Origin: Acinetobacter sp. NIPH 2100
GTDB taxonomy: Bacteria > Pseudomonadota > Gammaproteobacteria > Pseudomonadales > Moraxellaceae
Length of the DNA: 64,000 nucleotides
Direction of reading: 5' to 3'
Assembly: GCF_000369805.1 (NCBI RefSeq)
Contig: NZ_KB850224.1
Coordinates: forward strand, 3,269,021-3,333,020
Positions 1 to 7,935 of the stretch are shown here, piece after piece; the stretch's first letter is position 1, and every line of letters starts with the position of its first letter. The notes beneath the pieces were generated by a model. The model saw nothing but the letters and a program-made list of their open reading frames with translations. It did no database searches and had not been told where the DNA came from. A program made the position numbers and the translations under genes.

Positions 1-40
1 GATTACTTCACTAATCAAGCTTAATTTAGTTTGCTAATAA

Positions 41-77
41 AAACTGCCTCAGTCATTTGGTTGAGGCAGTTTTTTTA
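41..77 (+). terminator. Rho-independent terminator of a gene left of the window
   Basis: A 9-bp perfect stem (43-51 with 62-70) is followed by a run of seven T. It ends transcription entering from the left. The coding sequence it serves is outside the window or ends within the first bases. Confidence 0.8.
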
Positions 78-145
78 TGGCTATAATAAAACCAGCATAA
101 AACTTGCATAACATTCTAATGATCTTGTCGAGAATATAAATCTCT

Positions 146-643
146 ATGTCGAACTCTAAAGAGAAGCTTGAAGGCTTACCTCGTCTACTTGACCGCTTTG
201 GTCACTACGCAGTTGAAGCTTTTCATTACTTAGCCTTGTTTATTATTGGCTGTATGATTGCATGGTCAGCCGTGCATACTGTTATTGAAATTCTGACAGT
301 TAAACAATACGCCACCATTGATGACATCTTGCTGCTGTTTATCTATCTAGAATTAGGTGCCATGGTCGGGATTTATTTCAAAACTAATCATATGCCAGTG
401 CGCTTTCTGATCTATGTCGCGATTACTGCACTGACCCGATTACTGATTGCCGATATTCAGCACAATCATAAAGCATCGATGGATTTGGTGATTACCACAG
501 GTTCGATCTTAATTTTAGCGTTTGCAATTCTGGTGGTACGTTTTGCGTCGTGGAACTACCCTTCTGTAATCCGTGGTAAAGATCAAGAACAACAATTGCC
601 TTCCAACAAAACCCCTCGACCACAAGACGATGAGTTAGCATAA
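146..643 (+). CDS. psiE: PsiE-family (phosphate-starvation-inducible) inner-membrane protein
   Basis: The 165-residue protein has four hydrophobic segments (about 28-48, 60-78, 85-101 and 113-131) and a charged, proline-containing C-terminal tail. This length and pattern fit the PsiE family, with the conserved acidic and basic positions around YLELGAMVGIYF. In Escherichia coli psiE is induced by phosphate starvation, but its molecular function is not known. I see no clear Pho box upstream here, so phosphate control is inferred from the family only. The gene stands alone between two terminators. The family call is fairly firm; the function is open. Confidence 0.8.
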   Translation: MSNSKEKLEGLPRLLDRFGHYAVEAFHYLALFIIGCMIAWSAVHTVIEILTVKQYATIDDILLLFIYLELGAMVGIYFKTNHMPVRFLIYVAITALTRLLIADIQHNHKASMDLVITTGSILILAFAILVVRFASWNYPSVIRGKDQEQQLPSNKTPRPQDDELA

Positions 644-645
644 AC

Positions 646-676
646 AAAAAAAGCAGGCGGGTTGCCTGCTTTTTTA
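646..676. terminator. Bidirectional terminator between psiE and the rcnB-like gene
   Basis: The inverted repeat AAGCAGGC / GCCTGCTT (651-671) is flanked by an A-run on the left and a T-run on the right. It can end transcription of psiE and of the convergent rcnB-like gene. Confidence 0.85.
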
Positions 677-685
677 TTGCTTCGT

Positions 686-1081
686 TTAAGCCACTCGGAA
701 CACGCGATATTTGGAATCAACCAGTACATATTTGCCTTGTACTTGCATCCAGTTATAGCCACGAGGTGGTTCATATAAACGGTGGGTACGATAGTTCGAA
801 ACCACATAGCGGTTACTACGGAATTCTGAAGGTAAACGCTCACCACGCTTGAAGTTAATACGTTGACCATAATGATTACCACGATCACCATTGGACCAGC
901 GTGGTTGTTCACGATGATCATAACGGTGGTCATAACGGTGGTCATAACGGTGGTCATAACGATCATAGCGGTTATCGTAGCGATCTTTATGATCATGATT
1001 CCAACGATTTGAATCCGCCATGGCCGAGGCAGATACACCGAGCATAAGGGTTGATACAAGCAATACCACTGTCTTTTTCAT
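686..1081 (-). CDS. RcnB-family periplasmic protein with HRYD repeats
   Basis: The 131-residue precursor starts at MKKTVVLL with a signal peptide cleaved after about residue 22 (ASAMADS). An upstream in-frame ATG at 1201 would add 40 residues that do not look like a signal sequence, so 1081 is preferred. The middle is a low-complexity region rich in His, Arg, Tyr and Asp built from HRYD units. The C-terminal half (about 75-131) is the RcnB-type domain, with LPSEFRSNRYVV, a PPRGY motif and a final YVLVDS block. RcnB proteins in enterobacteria affect nickel and cobalt homeostasis. Metal binding by the His/Asp repeats is my inference. A second family member lies directly upstream on the same strand. 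Confidence 0.8.
   Translation of the reverse strand: MKKTVVLLVSTLMLGVSASAMADSNRWNHDHKDRYDNRYDRYDHRYDHRYDHRYDHREQPRWSNGDRGNHYGQRINFKRGERLPSEFRSNRYVVSNYRTHRLYEPPRGYNWMQVQGKYVLVDSKYRVFRVA
913..960 (-). repeat. 12-bp tandem repeat encoding HRYD units
   Basis: Three exact copies of a 12-bp unit (plus strand GGTGGTCATAAC, 925-960) are preceded by one diverged copy (913-924). The unit length is a multiple of three, so gain or loss of copies changes protein length without a frameshift. Confidence 0.85.
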
Positions 1082-1234
1082 TGTTTGATCCTCTGTTTTT
1101 CGATCTGAGATCAGATTAAGAAAAACTCTGGGAGAAAGCATGAATAAAACCCGCGACATTGCAAAGCTTTGTAATGAATAGCGAGAAATTATGGAGAACA
1201 CACTCCATACTACTTTGAAAAAAACGATTTCAAA

Positions 1235-1726
1235 TCAGCGAATAATCTCAATCGTAAAATTATCATCAGTCACTAAAAGATAACGTCCATCCACAACCAC
1301 CCAATGTCGACCACGCGGTGGTTCCCGCAACGAATAATAGCCCCAGTCCCGAACCACATAACGTTCGCTACGGAACTCACCTGGTAATTCATTCCCGACC
1401 ACAAAAGACTCACGACGATAGCTACGCTCATATTGAGTCTCTGGATAATATTCGATACGAACGCCAGGTCGATGATTTGGATGAGGATAGTAGTTATTTT
1501 GATTGGGCTGGTAATAATAGCCTTTCGGTGGCGCTGTCGGTGTAGAGCGCTGATTAGAGAACGCAAATGGATCTTGTGCGGGTTGCTGATATGTAGGAGA
1601 AGTCTGATGATAAGAACGACGCTCGACCCCGCTATAGCCACTCCACGCATTGTCCGCAAATACCATCACAGGGAGATAGCCCAGCATAGCGGTCAAGCCA
1701 TAGCTATAAAGTTTAGTGTGCTTCAT
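1235..1726 (-). CDS. RcnB-family secreted protein, Pro/Tyr/Gln-rich
   Basis: This 163-residue precursor has an N-terminal signal sequence (positively charged start, hydrophobic to about 23, cleavage near VFADNA). A disordered region rich in Pro, Tyr, Gln and Asn (about 40-95) follows, then an RcnB domain (about 110-163) with LPGEFRSERYVV, EPPRGRHWV and YLLVTDD. The domain clearly matches the neighbouring RcnB-like protein, so the two are paralogues, but the linker differs and lacks the HRYD repeats. Both are read leftward with 153 bases between them. Function is inferred from the family only. Confidence 0.75.
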   Translation of the reverse strand: MKHTKLYSYGLTAMLGYLPVMVFADNAWSGYSGVERRSYHQTSPTYQQPAQDPFAFSNQRSTPTAPPKGYYYQPNQNNYYPHPNHRPGVRIEYYPETQYERSYRRESFVVGNELPGEFRSERYVVRDWGYYSLREPPRGRHWVVVDGRYLLVTDDNFTIEIIR

Positions 1727-1895
1727 CGAGGTCTCCCAAAATCAGAGTATCTCTTTATTTTAGAATAAAAAATAAACAGCACTGTTGTAATAATATTTTT
1801 TCAGATTAACTGTCCAATTCCTGAGATAAACTGCATCTACCTGTATCCTTGCCTAGATATGCTAAAATCATTTTTTTGCTTTTGAGACAACATCT

Positions 1896-2342
1896 GTGGC
1901 TGAAATGAATTTTGATCGTCTTTATCAGTTCTTTTGCAAAGTTCCGAGTGTACAAGAAGCGCGAATTGTTGCGCATGGTGCTGATGGTCAACATGCATGG
2001 TGGTTTAAATTTAACATTGATGTTGAGCATCCTCTCGCATGGCAAACCGTTCAAGAGCTCGGACATGTTCTCAATTATTTATCCACCAACGAACGTTTAC
2101 CGACCCAATTTTTTCCAGTTTCACCTCCACCTTATATGAATGGTGAAGCCAAAGACTTTTTGGCATGGGTGATTCAATGCAATCATACAGAATTTAGTCC
2201 AGATGTGGTCTGCGATTGGTTAGAAGCACGTTTGCCAAATCCAGTCGATGATGAAAAACAGTGGAAAATCAAAACAGATTTAACTGAACTTGATCAAATG
2301 GCAGATAAAGATTTAGATCAATTGATTCCGCCAAGCCCTTAA
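1896..2342 (+). CDS. Conserved hypothetical cytoplasmic protein
   Basis: The frame encodes 148 residues from a GTG at 1896; an ATG three codons later (1905) is an equally possible start. I see no signal peptide or membrane segment. The sequence is acidic and contains several Trp, including AWWFKFNIDVEHPLAW and DFLAWVIQ. I do not recognise a domain. It is probably real: the frame is long, codon use matches the neighbours, and it fills a gap between convergent genes. It has its own promoter region and no partner genes. Confidence 0.6.
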   Translation: MAEMNFDRLYQFFCKVPSVQEARIVAHGADGQHAWWFKFNIDVEHPLAWQTVQELGHVLNYLSTNERLPTQFFPVSPPPYMNGEAKDFLAWVIQCNHTEFSPDVVCDWLEARLPNPVDDEKQWKIKTDLTELDQMADKDLDQLIPPSP

Positions 2343-2364
2343 TTTTTTTATTGCTGATGTAGCT

Positions 2365-2411
2365 TTCAACAAGTTGAATACCGAGCAAACGCCCTAATTC
2401 AGCTTGTTGAA
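2365..2411. repeat. Long imperfect hairpin between convergent genes
   Basis: A 15-base arm (2365-2379) pairs with 2397-2411 with a single G-T mismatch around a 17-base loop. There is no strong T-run on either side, so it may be a weak terminator or an RNA-stabilising hairpin. Confidence 0.5.
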
Positions 2412-2423
2412 ATCACATTCTGT

Positions 2424-3236
2424 TCAAGATAAGTCGTAACCTAAATATTCTTGTGGTGATTCAGAATAAGGTAAAATCAAATAATTATTTTTTAAAATCA
2501 GGGCTTTCATTGCCATTTGATGAGATGAGTCTAAAGGATAAATTAAAGCGAGATCCTGAATTAAATCTTCAATTTTATCTGATTTAAAATCTGATGTTTT
2601 GATCCACCCCAATAAAGATGCGCCTAGCCCCATAAATTCAAAGCCATAATGCTGCATCTGCTGAATAATGGCAAAGTTTTCAAATGAATCAAAATCACAC
2701 GAAAAATAACCATTCGGCATCATCGCCAATTTAAGTGCTTCTGTTTCAACAGCGGCAATTTTAACCATAATTTCAGTATTGGTAGCGATCAATAGATTTT
2801 GATTGAAATAAAGCAGTGCCTCTAAATCATTCTCATCATAGTGCTGCATTTTTTCAGCAAGGCTTTCAAAGCTTCGCTGATGGTCTAAATGAGTCAGTTG
2901 TTGAACATGATGCTGAAACACTAAAGGTGTGACAATATTACTTTCAATTAAATGACTGTCTCGACTGCCAATATCTTCGATTCCTTCAAAATATTGGCTA
3001 TCGTCAAAATAAAGCTGATCACCCAACTGAGCATGCATAGAAGTGTATTCTGCTTGTGATCTATCATCTAAAACCAAAAATACTTTCTTCGGTTTAACGT
3101 CTTGTTTTAGCGTTAAATAGCACTCTAAGAGTTCTGCACAATTTTTCAATTCAATAATATCTGCATAATGATTAAATTGATGTACATCTAAATCAATCTG
3201 CTCATCCTGTCTGATATTCAGTTTAATTTTCGCCAT
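2424..3236 (-). CDS. Uncharacterised 270-residue protein
   Basis: The protein starts MAKIKLNIRQDEQIDLD and has no signal peptide or membrane helix. It is acidic and rich in Leu, Asp and Gln. I do not recognise a family. It lies 25 bases downstream of the phospholipase D-like gene on the same strand, so the two may be co-transcribed. Codon use is ordinary for the window. Nothing visible suggests a catalytic motif. Confidence 0.65.
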   Translation of the reverse strand: MAKIKLNIRQDEQIDLDVHQFNHYADIIELKNCAELLECYLTLKQDVKPKKVFLVLDDRSQAEYTSMHAQLGDQLYFDDSQYFEGIEDIGSRDSHLIESNIVTPLVFQHHVQQLTHLDHQRSFESLAEKMQHYDENDLEALLYFNQNLLIATNTEIMVKIAAVETEALKLAMMPNGYFSCDFDSFENFAIIQQMQHYGFEFMGLGASLLGWIKTSDFKSDKIEDLIQDLALIYPLDSSHQMAMKALILKNNYLILPYSESPQEYLGYDLS

Positions 3237-3261
3237 TGTGTAGAACTCTATATATGCTGAA

Positions 3262-4725
3262 TTAAAAAGTGGATAAACCTGACCATTCCATAAAACGATA
3301 AATCCAGTATTTCACTTTCGATTCATCTGCATACTTTGCATAATCAACCGTGATTTGACGTGCATTGGCGTTGGTCCATGCAGAATTAAAATACTGTCCT
3401 ACATCTTTAAACACTTGCGCTTGCGCTGAACCAATCACATGCATATCGGTTTCAAGGTTATAGTTTTTCAAATTACGTGCGGTTAAGTTGGCCGAACCGA
3501 GGATCATCTCGGCTTGCTGTTCATTATATGTGAATATCATTTTGCTATGGCATTGTTCACCACGGGTATCACACCAACGAATCGGAATGCCTACAGCATT
3601 CAGCTCTGAAGCCACTTGACGATTGGGAATGCCATTCTTCTGACGCCCGAAAGCATCTTTATTCGGGTCAATCATGATTCGAATGTTGACACCCCGTTGC
3701 TTGGCTTGTTTCAAGGCTTCAATGATATTTCGTTCAGACAGATAGAACATCGCCATATCCAAATGTTCTTTGCTCTTCGCGGTCTGAATCATTTTGAGCA
3801 CAGCATCGTAGATGGCTTTTTCAGTCAACACTTGCACTTGTGGCAGGCTTTTGTCTTCGGTCAGTCCTCCCATAATCACAAATGGGCTTGAACCTTGTGA
3901 CATATGTGCAACCGCTTGCTCTGTTTGCAACACATCAATTGCGGTTGGCCCATCCACCACCAACGCTACATTGCTATGACGCGAACTACCATCATGTGGA
4001 TTTGCTGAAGTTACTAAGCTTTTCCAACCTTCGGCAGTATCAACCACCAAGGTTTTACGATGATTGGCCTTAAAGTTAAACAATTCCAGATAACTTCTTA
4101 AGGTAATTTTATCATTGCCAAATGGACTGCTGAGCCAACCACCTTCTGGATTATTGCCCAAGTTCTGACAGCAGATATACCAAAAGCCCGACCAAAGTGG
4201 ATTAGAAGCGCGCAAGGGTTTTAAATCAGTTTCGATGACATCCACACCCGCTTGGCGTAACTGTAGATAATGCTTCGGTGTGAGCCCACCATAAACCGAA
4301 TTGATTGGATCGGTAATCACCACAATTTCAACAGTTGGATGCAAACGACGCTTCACAATTAATGCATCTGTCAGCTCTTGCATCAAAGGAAACTGTTTGA
4401 CTTTGGACTTACCCACTTCCTGATTAAACAGGAACATATCCAGCACAATCGTCGTTTGTGCCTGATCAATCAGCTGAAATACTTCTTTGAAAATATGCTG
4501 ATCAACTTGCTGCTGACCTTGTGCATCGATATAGGTCTGATCTGCTAAAAATTTCACATTGGCATGACGCAATTGCCCAGTAAAATCCAGCCCTTTCGGA
4601 AGTGGTTTTACGGTGTGATAGATTGCCGAAGCAATGTATCCAATCACAAAAATACTCAATATGACTGCCATGTAACGTCGACCTGACCAGTTTAATTTTC
4701 GATGGATTCGTTGGAAGATACGCAT
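3262..4725 (-). CDS. Membrane-anchored phospholipase D-like protein
   Basis: The 487-residue protein has an N-terminal basic stretch and one membrane helix (about 19-36), then two PLD-type halves. The first catalytic motif is complete (H222, K224, D229, followed by SANPHDGSS). The second has H393 and K395 followed by GSANLTARN, but the usual Asp is replaced by Tyr400. The family includes cardiolipin synthases and phosphatidyl-transferring or hydrolysing enzymes. The single membrane anchor and 487 length are closer to stand-alone PLDc_2 proteins than to ClsA, which has two membrane helices. It probably acts on phospholipids at the periplasmic face of the inner membrane. Substrate unknown. Confidence 0.75.
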   Translation of the reverse strand: MRIFQRIHRKLNWSGRRYMAVILSIFVIGYIASAIYHTVKPLPKGLDFTGQLRHANVKFLADQTYIDAQGQQQVDQHIFKEVFQLIDQAQTTIVLDMFLFNQEVGKSKVKQFPLMQELTDALIVKRRLHPTVEIVVITDPINSVYGGLTPKHYLQLRQAGVDVIETDLKPLRASNPLWSGFWYICCQNLGNNPEGGWLSSPFGNDKITLRSYLELFNFKANHRKTLVVDTAEGWKSLVTSANPHDGSSRHSNVALVVDGPTAIDVLQTEQAVAHMSQGSSPFVIMGGLTEDKSLPQVQVLTEKAIYDAVLKMIQTAKSKEHLDMAMFYLSERNIIEALKQAKQRGVNIRIMIDPNKDAFGRQKNGIPNRQVASELNAVGIPIRWCDTRGEQCHSKMIFTYNEQQAEMILGSANLTARNLKNYNLETDMHVIGSAQAQVFKDVGQYFNSAWTNANARQITVDYAKYADESKVKYWIYRFMEWSGLSTF

Positions 4726-4731
4726 ATAAAC

Positions 4732-4768
4732 AAAAAAAGCCCTAGCCTAATGGTTTAAGGCTAGAGCT
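4732..4768 (-). terminator. Terminator of the znuD-like gene
   Basis: The stem CTAGCCT / AGGCTAG (42-48 and 58-64 of 4700s) extends by three more pairs past a mismatch. It is followed on the minus strand by seven T, just downstream of the receptor stop codon. Confidence 0.75.
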
Positions 4769-4804
4769 TATGCTTTGATTTTTCAATAAGATTTAAGTGA
4801 AAAA

Positions 4805-6883
4805 TTAGAAGTTAAAATTAACACCAACGGTAAAGTTACGTCCCACTTGCGGAATCGTCGATAAGAACGATGCATGTTGGTAAACTTGATCATCGAGCAA
4901 GTTATTGGCATTCAGGAATACACGATAATCAGTAGCCTTACTATATTTACCTGCGTATGCCACACCCAAATTCAGCATGTTATAGCTTTGGGTATCTGTT
5001 TCATAAGCAGCAATCTTGTCTTGCTGGAAGACATGATAGTACTCAGCCGAACCACTAAAGCCATCGCCAAAGTTGGCATTTACTTTAGTTCCTAGACGAC
5101 CAGCAGGTACACGTGGTGCATTTTCATTGTCAATTTTGCCACGTACATAGTCACCAAATACACCAATTTTATAGATGTCCGAGATCTGATAACCCGCCTC
5201 TGCTTCAGCACCATAGAAACGTGCCTGATCTTGGGTATATTTGACCAAGCGGAAATCTTTATAACGATCCAAAGTTTGAGCGTAGATATAGTCATCAAAC
5301 CAGTTGTGATAAACATGGACGTGGTAATCAAACTTGTTATTGTCATAATGGAAACCAAGTTCCACATTATTTGACTTCTCTTTCTTCAACTGATCATCAC
5401 CCAATTCATAAGTATTGGTCGCGAAATGTCCGCCATTTGCATACAACTCTTGCGCTAATGGTAAACGTTCCTGATGAGAGGTCACGAAAGAGAGTTTATA
5501 GTTCGGTGCAAACTCCCAGTTGGCTGCACCAGAAACAGAAAAGGCTGAACCGTCGAAATCTTTTTTAGTTGAATCATCAATATCAATTTTTTGTTGATCA
5601 GCACGCGCTGCCAACTCAACATGTACATCATTGAATTGAGCGTGTTCTAAGGCAAAAACACTCCACTTCTTGGTGGTATTTGGTGCCAAGAAGGCTTCTT
5701 CACCTGTTAATTCTAATTTTTGTTGACCATATTGCGTTCCAATCACACCTTCCCATGAACCCAGTGGATTGTGTACTAACTCTAAACGTCCATCATAACC
5801 CTTGTTTTTAAAGCGCGTTGCAATGGTATCTTCTTCAATTTCATCATGTTTATAATCAGTATAGCTGGCTTGAGCACGTAGCTTTTTAAAGCCTGCAAAT
5901 GGATCATTCAACTCTGTACGGACATCATAACGCTCAGATTTTAGATCAATCCAAGGTCCTGCCTCATGTGCGTGATCATGGTCGTGATCGTCATGGCCAT
6001 GGTCGTGATCATCACCATCATCATGATCGTGCTCACCACAATGTAGATGTGGACGCCCTGTAAGATGCGCGCTACAGCTTTCATATTCATGGCTATGCCC
6101 AGGTAAACCATATTTATCTTGACGATTGCTATACGAGATTCCCGTAAAGCCACGATCGTAAATCCAAGACAAACCGACATTTACCGTTTCACCTTTGGCA
6201 AAGGTATTACCGACACGGCGTTCCTTCTCACCTTCATGCACATAATCTGGTGCAATATAGTCATTGGCTTCGCGGTTTAAACCTTCAACACGCAACGCCA
6301 CTTGGTCACCTAAGGCCACTGTTACTCCAGCCGTAGCCAGCTTCTCATCACTACCCGTGTTGTAACGTAAGCCCACATTGCCTTCATAGCCATTTTCAGG
6401 CATTTTGGTTGGGATCTTGCTATCCGTCACATTCACCAAACCACCTACTGTTCCAGCACCAAATAGCAAAGTGGATGGCCCACGAATCACTTCAACCTGT
6501 TTAGCCAGTGCAGGATCTACAGTGACCGCATGGTCAGGAGACAATGTAGATACATCAATATTTTCAGAAGAGTTCTGTAAAATTTTAACGCGTGGCCCAT
6601 CTTGACCACGGATCACAGGGCGACTAGCACCCGCACCAAATTGATTTGAATATATACCAGGCTCACTACTCAACGCCTCACCAATGGTGACCGCCCCTTG
6701 TTGCAGACGTTTTTCATCTACAACGGTATCTGCAACTGCAAAGTCTTTTGATGTTTGCTCTAGTGGATGCGCTTTAATTCGTATGGTATCTAAAGTTGCA
6801 ACTTGCTCATTTTCTGCTGCAAAAGTAGATACAGATACAACAGCTAAAATAGATAAAGTCAAAATATTCTGTGGAAATGACAT
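4805..6883 (-). CDS. znuD: ZnuD-type TonB-dependent zinc receptor
   Basis: This 692-residue outer-membrane receptor has a signal peptide (cleaved after about AFA, residue 22), a plug domain (about 45-155, with EVIRGPSTLLFG) and a beta-barrel ending in Phe (VGVNFNF). Residues 263-307 form an external loop very rich in His and Asp, with Cys270 and Cys282 that could form a disulfide. This loop is the hallmark of ZnuD receptors, which take up zinc across the outer membrane using TonB energy. A palindrome matching the Zur operator lies 31 bases upstream of the start. It is read alone, divergently from the DUF4184 gene. Its role in zinc uptake is well supported by sequence; whether it also takes heme is not visible. 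Confidence 0.88.
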   Translation of the reverse strand: MSFPQNILTLSILAVVSVSTFAAENEQVATLDTIRIKAHPLEQTSKDFAVADTVVDEKRLQQGAVTIGEALSSEPGIYSNQFGAGASRPVIRGQDGPRVKILQNSSENIDVSTLSPDHAVTVDPALAKQVEVIRGPSTLLFGAGTVGGLVNVTDSKIPTKMPENGYEGNVGLRYNTGSDEKLATAGVTVALGDQVALRVEGLNREANDYIAPDYVHEGEKERRVGNTFAKGETVNVGLSWIYDRGFTGISYSNRQDKYGLPGHSHEYESCSAHLTGRPHLHCGEHDHDDGDDHDHGHDDHDHDHAHEAGPWIDLKSERYDVRTELNDPFAGFKKLRAQASYTDYKHDEIEEDTIATRFKNKGYDGRLELVHNPLGSWEGVIGTQYGQQKLELTGEEAFLAPNTTKKWSVFALEHAQFNDVHVELAARADQQKIDIDDSTKKDFDGSAFSVSGAANWEFAPNYKLSFVTSHQERLPLAQELYANGGHFATNTYELGDDQLKKEKSNNVELGFHYDNNKFDYHVHVYHNWFDDYIYAQTLDRYKDFRLVKYTQDQARFYGAEAEAGYQISDIYKIGVFGDYVRGKIDNENAPRVPAGRLGTKVNANFGDGFSGSAEYYHVFQQDKIAAYETDTQSYNMLNLGVAYAGKYSKATDYRVFLNANNLLDDQVYQHASFLSTIPQVGRNFTVGVNFNF

Positions 6884-6913
6884 ATCGTGTCTCGAATCAG
6901 TCGATCGTTATTT

Positions 6914-6931
6914 TTGTTATATTATAACATT
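6914..6931. promoter_or_regulatory. Probable Zur operator
   Basis: The core TGTTATATTATAACA (6915-6929) is a 7+1+7 dyad and resembles the known Acinetobacter Zur box with its TGTTATA / TATAACA arms. It lies 31-46 bases upstream of the receptor start and between divergent genes, so Zur-zinc binding would repress the receptor when zinc is plentiful. Confidence 0.75.
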
Positions 6932-7020
6932 TCATTTATTTTGCAATAAAAAACAGTGCAACAATGAACATTTGCTACACTACTTCTCCATGATTCAATG
7001 AATGGTCGTTTTTCAACGAT

Positions 7021-7791
7021 ATGCCTTTTACACTTTCACATGCCGTACTTGCCCCACCTTTATCCAAATTAAGTCAGGGGCATTTGCCTGTTGCAGCCTT
7101 GGCAATTGGCTGTATGACACCTGATCTTTATCGATTATTTACCCAAGAAAATATCGCATTAACACACCAATGGTCAGGTATCTTATTTCCGAATCTGCCT
7201 ATTGGCCTATGCTTTTGCTTATTGTGGTATTTTATTTATCGCCCTGTCAGCTATCGTTGCCTTGAGATTAAAGATCCTTTAAATATCCACTCACTGGATG
7301 ATTTCATTTCTTTCAGCTTTCTGAGTTGTCTGGCACTTATCCTTGGGATCAGCACCCATCTGATCTGGGATGGACTCACCCATCTTGATTTTCGAAGTTT
7401 TGCTTTTAAAGAGATTCTGGCTCAGAACATTTCATTTTGGGGTTTTAGTTATCCATTACATTTTGTCTTACAGATTGGCTCTTCAATTATTGCCTTGCCG
7501 TTTTTGATAAAAATGTGCTGGGATTATTATAAAACGCATAAACATCATCATCCCGTTCCCACTCGACTCAAGGGATTTGCACTGATTAGCATGATCCTTT
7601 CCATCTTATATGGACTATTCTCAGTGTTTGACTATAACCGCCATATCAATACTGATCTTTGGAATACTGAACGTTATTTTTTTATTGGCAAATCGATTAA
7701 TGAATTTACGCAAGCTGGCTTAACTGTCTTTACCATGGCTTGTCTATTATTCTTGTTTTTAGATCGGACTGGCCGTATGAAACCATTTTAA
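7021..7791 (+). CDS. DUF4184 family integral membrane protein
   Basis: The 256-residue protein starts MPFTLSHAVLAPPL, the typical DUF4184 opening, with His7 and a later Asp (GCMTPDLYRL) and HLIWDGLTH as conserved polar motifs. Five or six hydrophobic helices follow (about 50-66, 95-117, 140-160, 180-200 and 230-247). The arrangement of His and Asp recalls membrane metal-dependent hydrolases of the YdjM/LexA-regulated type, but no activity is established for this family. It is divergent from the zinc receptor and shares the intergenic region with the Zur box, so zinc control is possible but unproven. Confidence 0.75.
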   Translation: MPFTLSHAVLAPPLSKLSQGHLPVAALAIGCMTPDLYRLFTQENIALTHQWSGILFPNLPIGLCFCLLWYFIYRPVSYRCLEIKDPLNIHSLDDFISFSFLSCLALILGISTHLIWDGLTHLDFRSFAFKEILAQNISFWGFSYPLHFVLQIGSSIIALPFLIKMCWDYYKTHKHHHPVPTRLKGFALISMILSILYGLFSVFDYNRHINTDLWNTERYFFIGKSINEFTQAGLTVFTMACLLFLFLDRTGRMKPF

Positions 7792-7832
7792 CAAAAAGCG
7801 TCTGTTTAAAATTCGCTTGAAAACATTAAGAC

Positions 7833-7861
7833 TTGAGACTATACGTTCAACAAGGCATAAT
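7833..7861 (+). promoter_or_regulatory. Predicted sigma-70 promoter of aspS
   Basis: TTGAGA (7833-7838) and CATAAT (7856-7861) are separated by exactly 17 bases, with a 74-base leader before the aspS ATG. Confidence 0.6.
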
Positions 7862-7935
7862 CTCCCCTTCATTGGTGCTGCGCTGTTTACGCATTCACCT
7901 TCTACAGCCAATATAGTTTGGATAAATAATTCAAT

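Noticed and set aside
1..24. Possible end of a gene (codons DYFTNQA and stop) at the left edge
   Set aside because: Seven codons are too few to support a call, although the terminator at 41-77 shows that some transcript ends here.
913..960. Tandem repeat considered as a CRISPR array
   Set aside because: Units are 12 bases, contiguous without spacers, and lie inside a coding frame.
583..1059. 158-codon frame opposite/overlapping the first RcnB-like gene
   Set aside because: It is in another frame of the same strand and its repetitive residues (MTTVMTTV) come from the 12-bp repeat. The RcnB frame has signal peptide and domain.
5941..6180. 79-codon frame within the zinc receptor
   Set aside because: It is a shifted reading of the His-rich loop, with low-complexity Met/Thr content.
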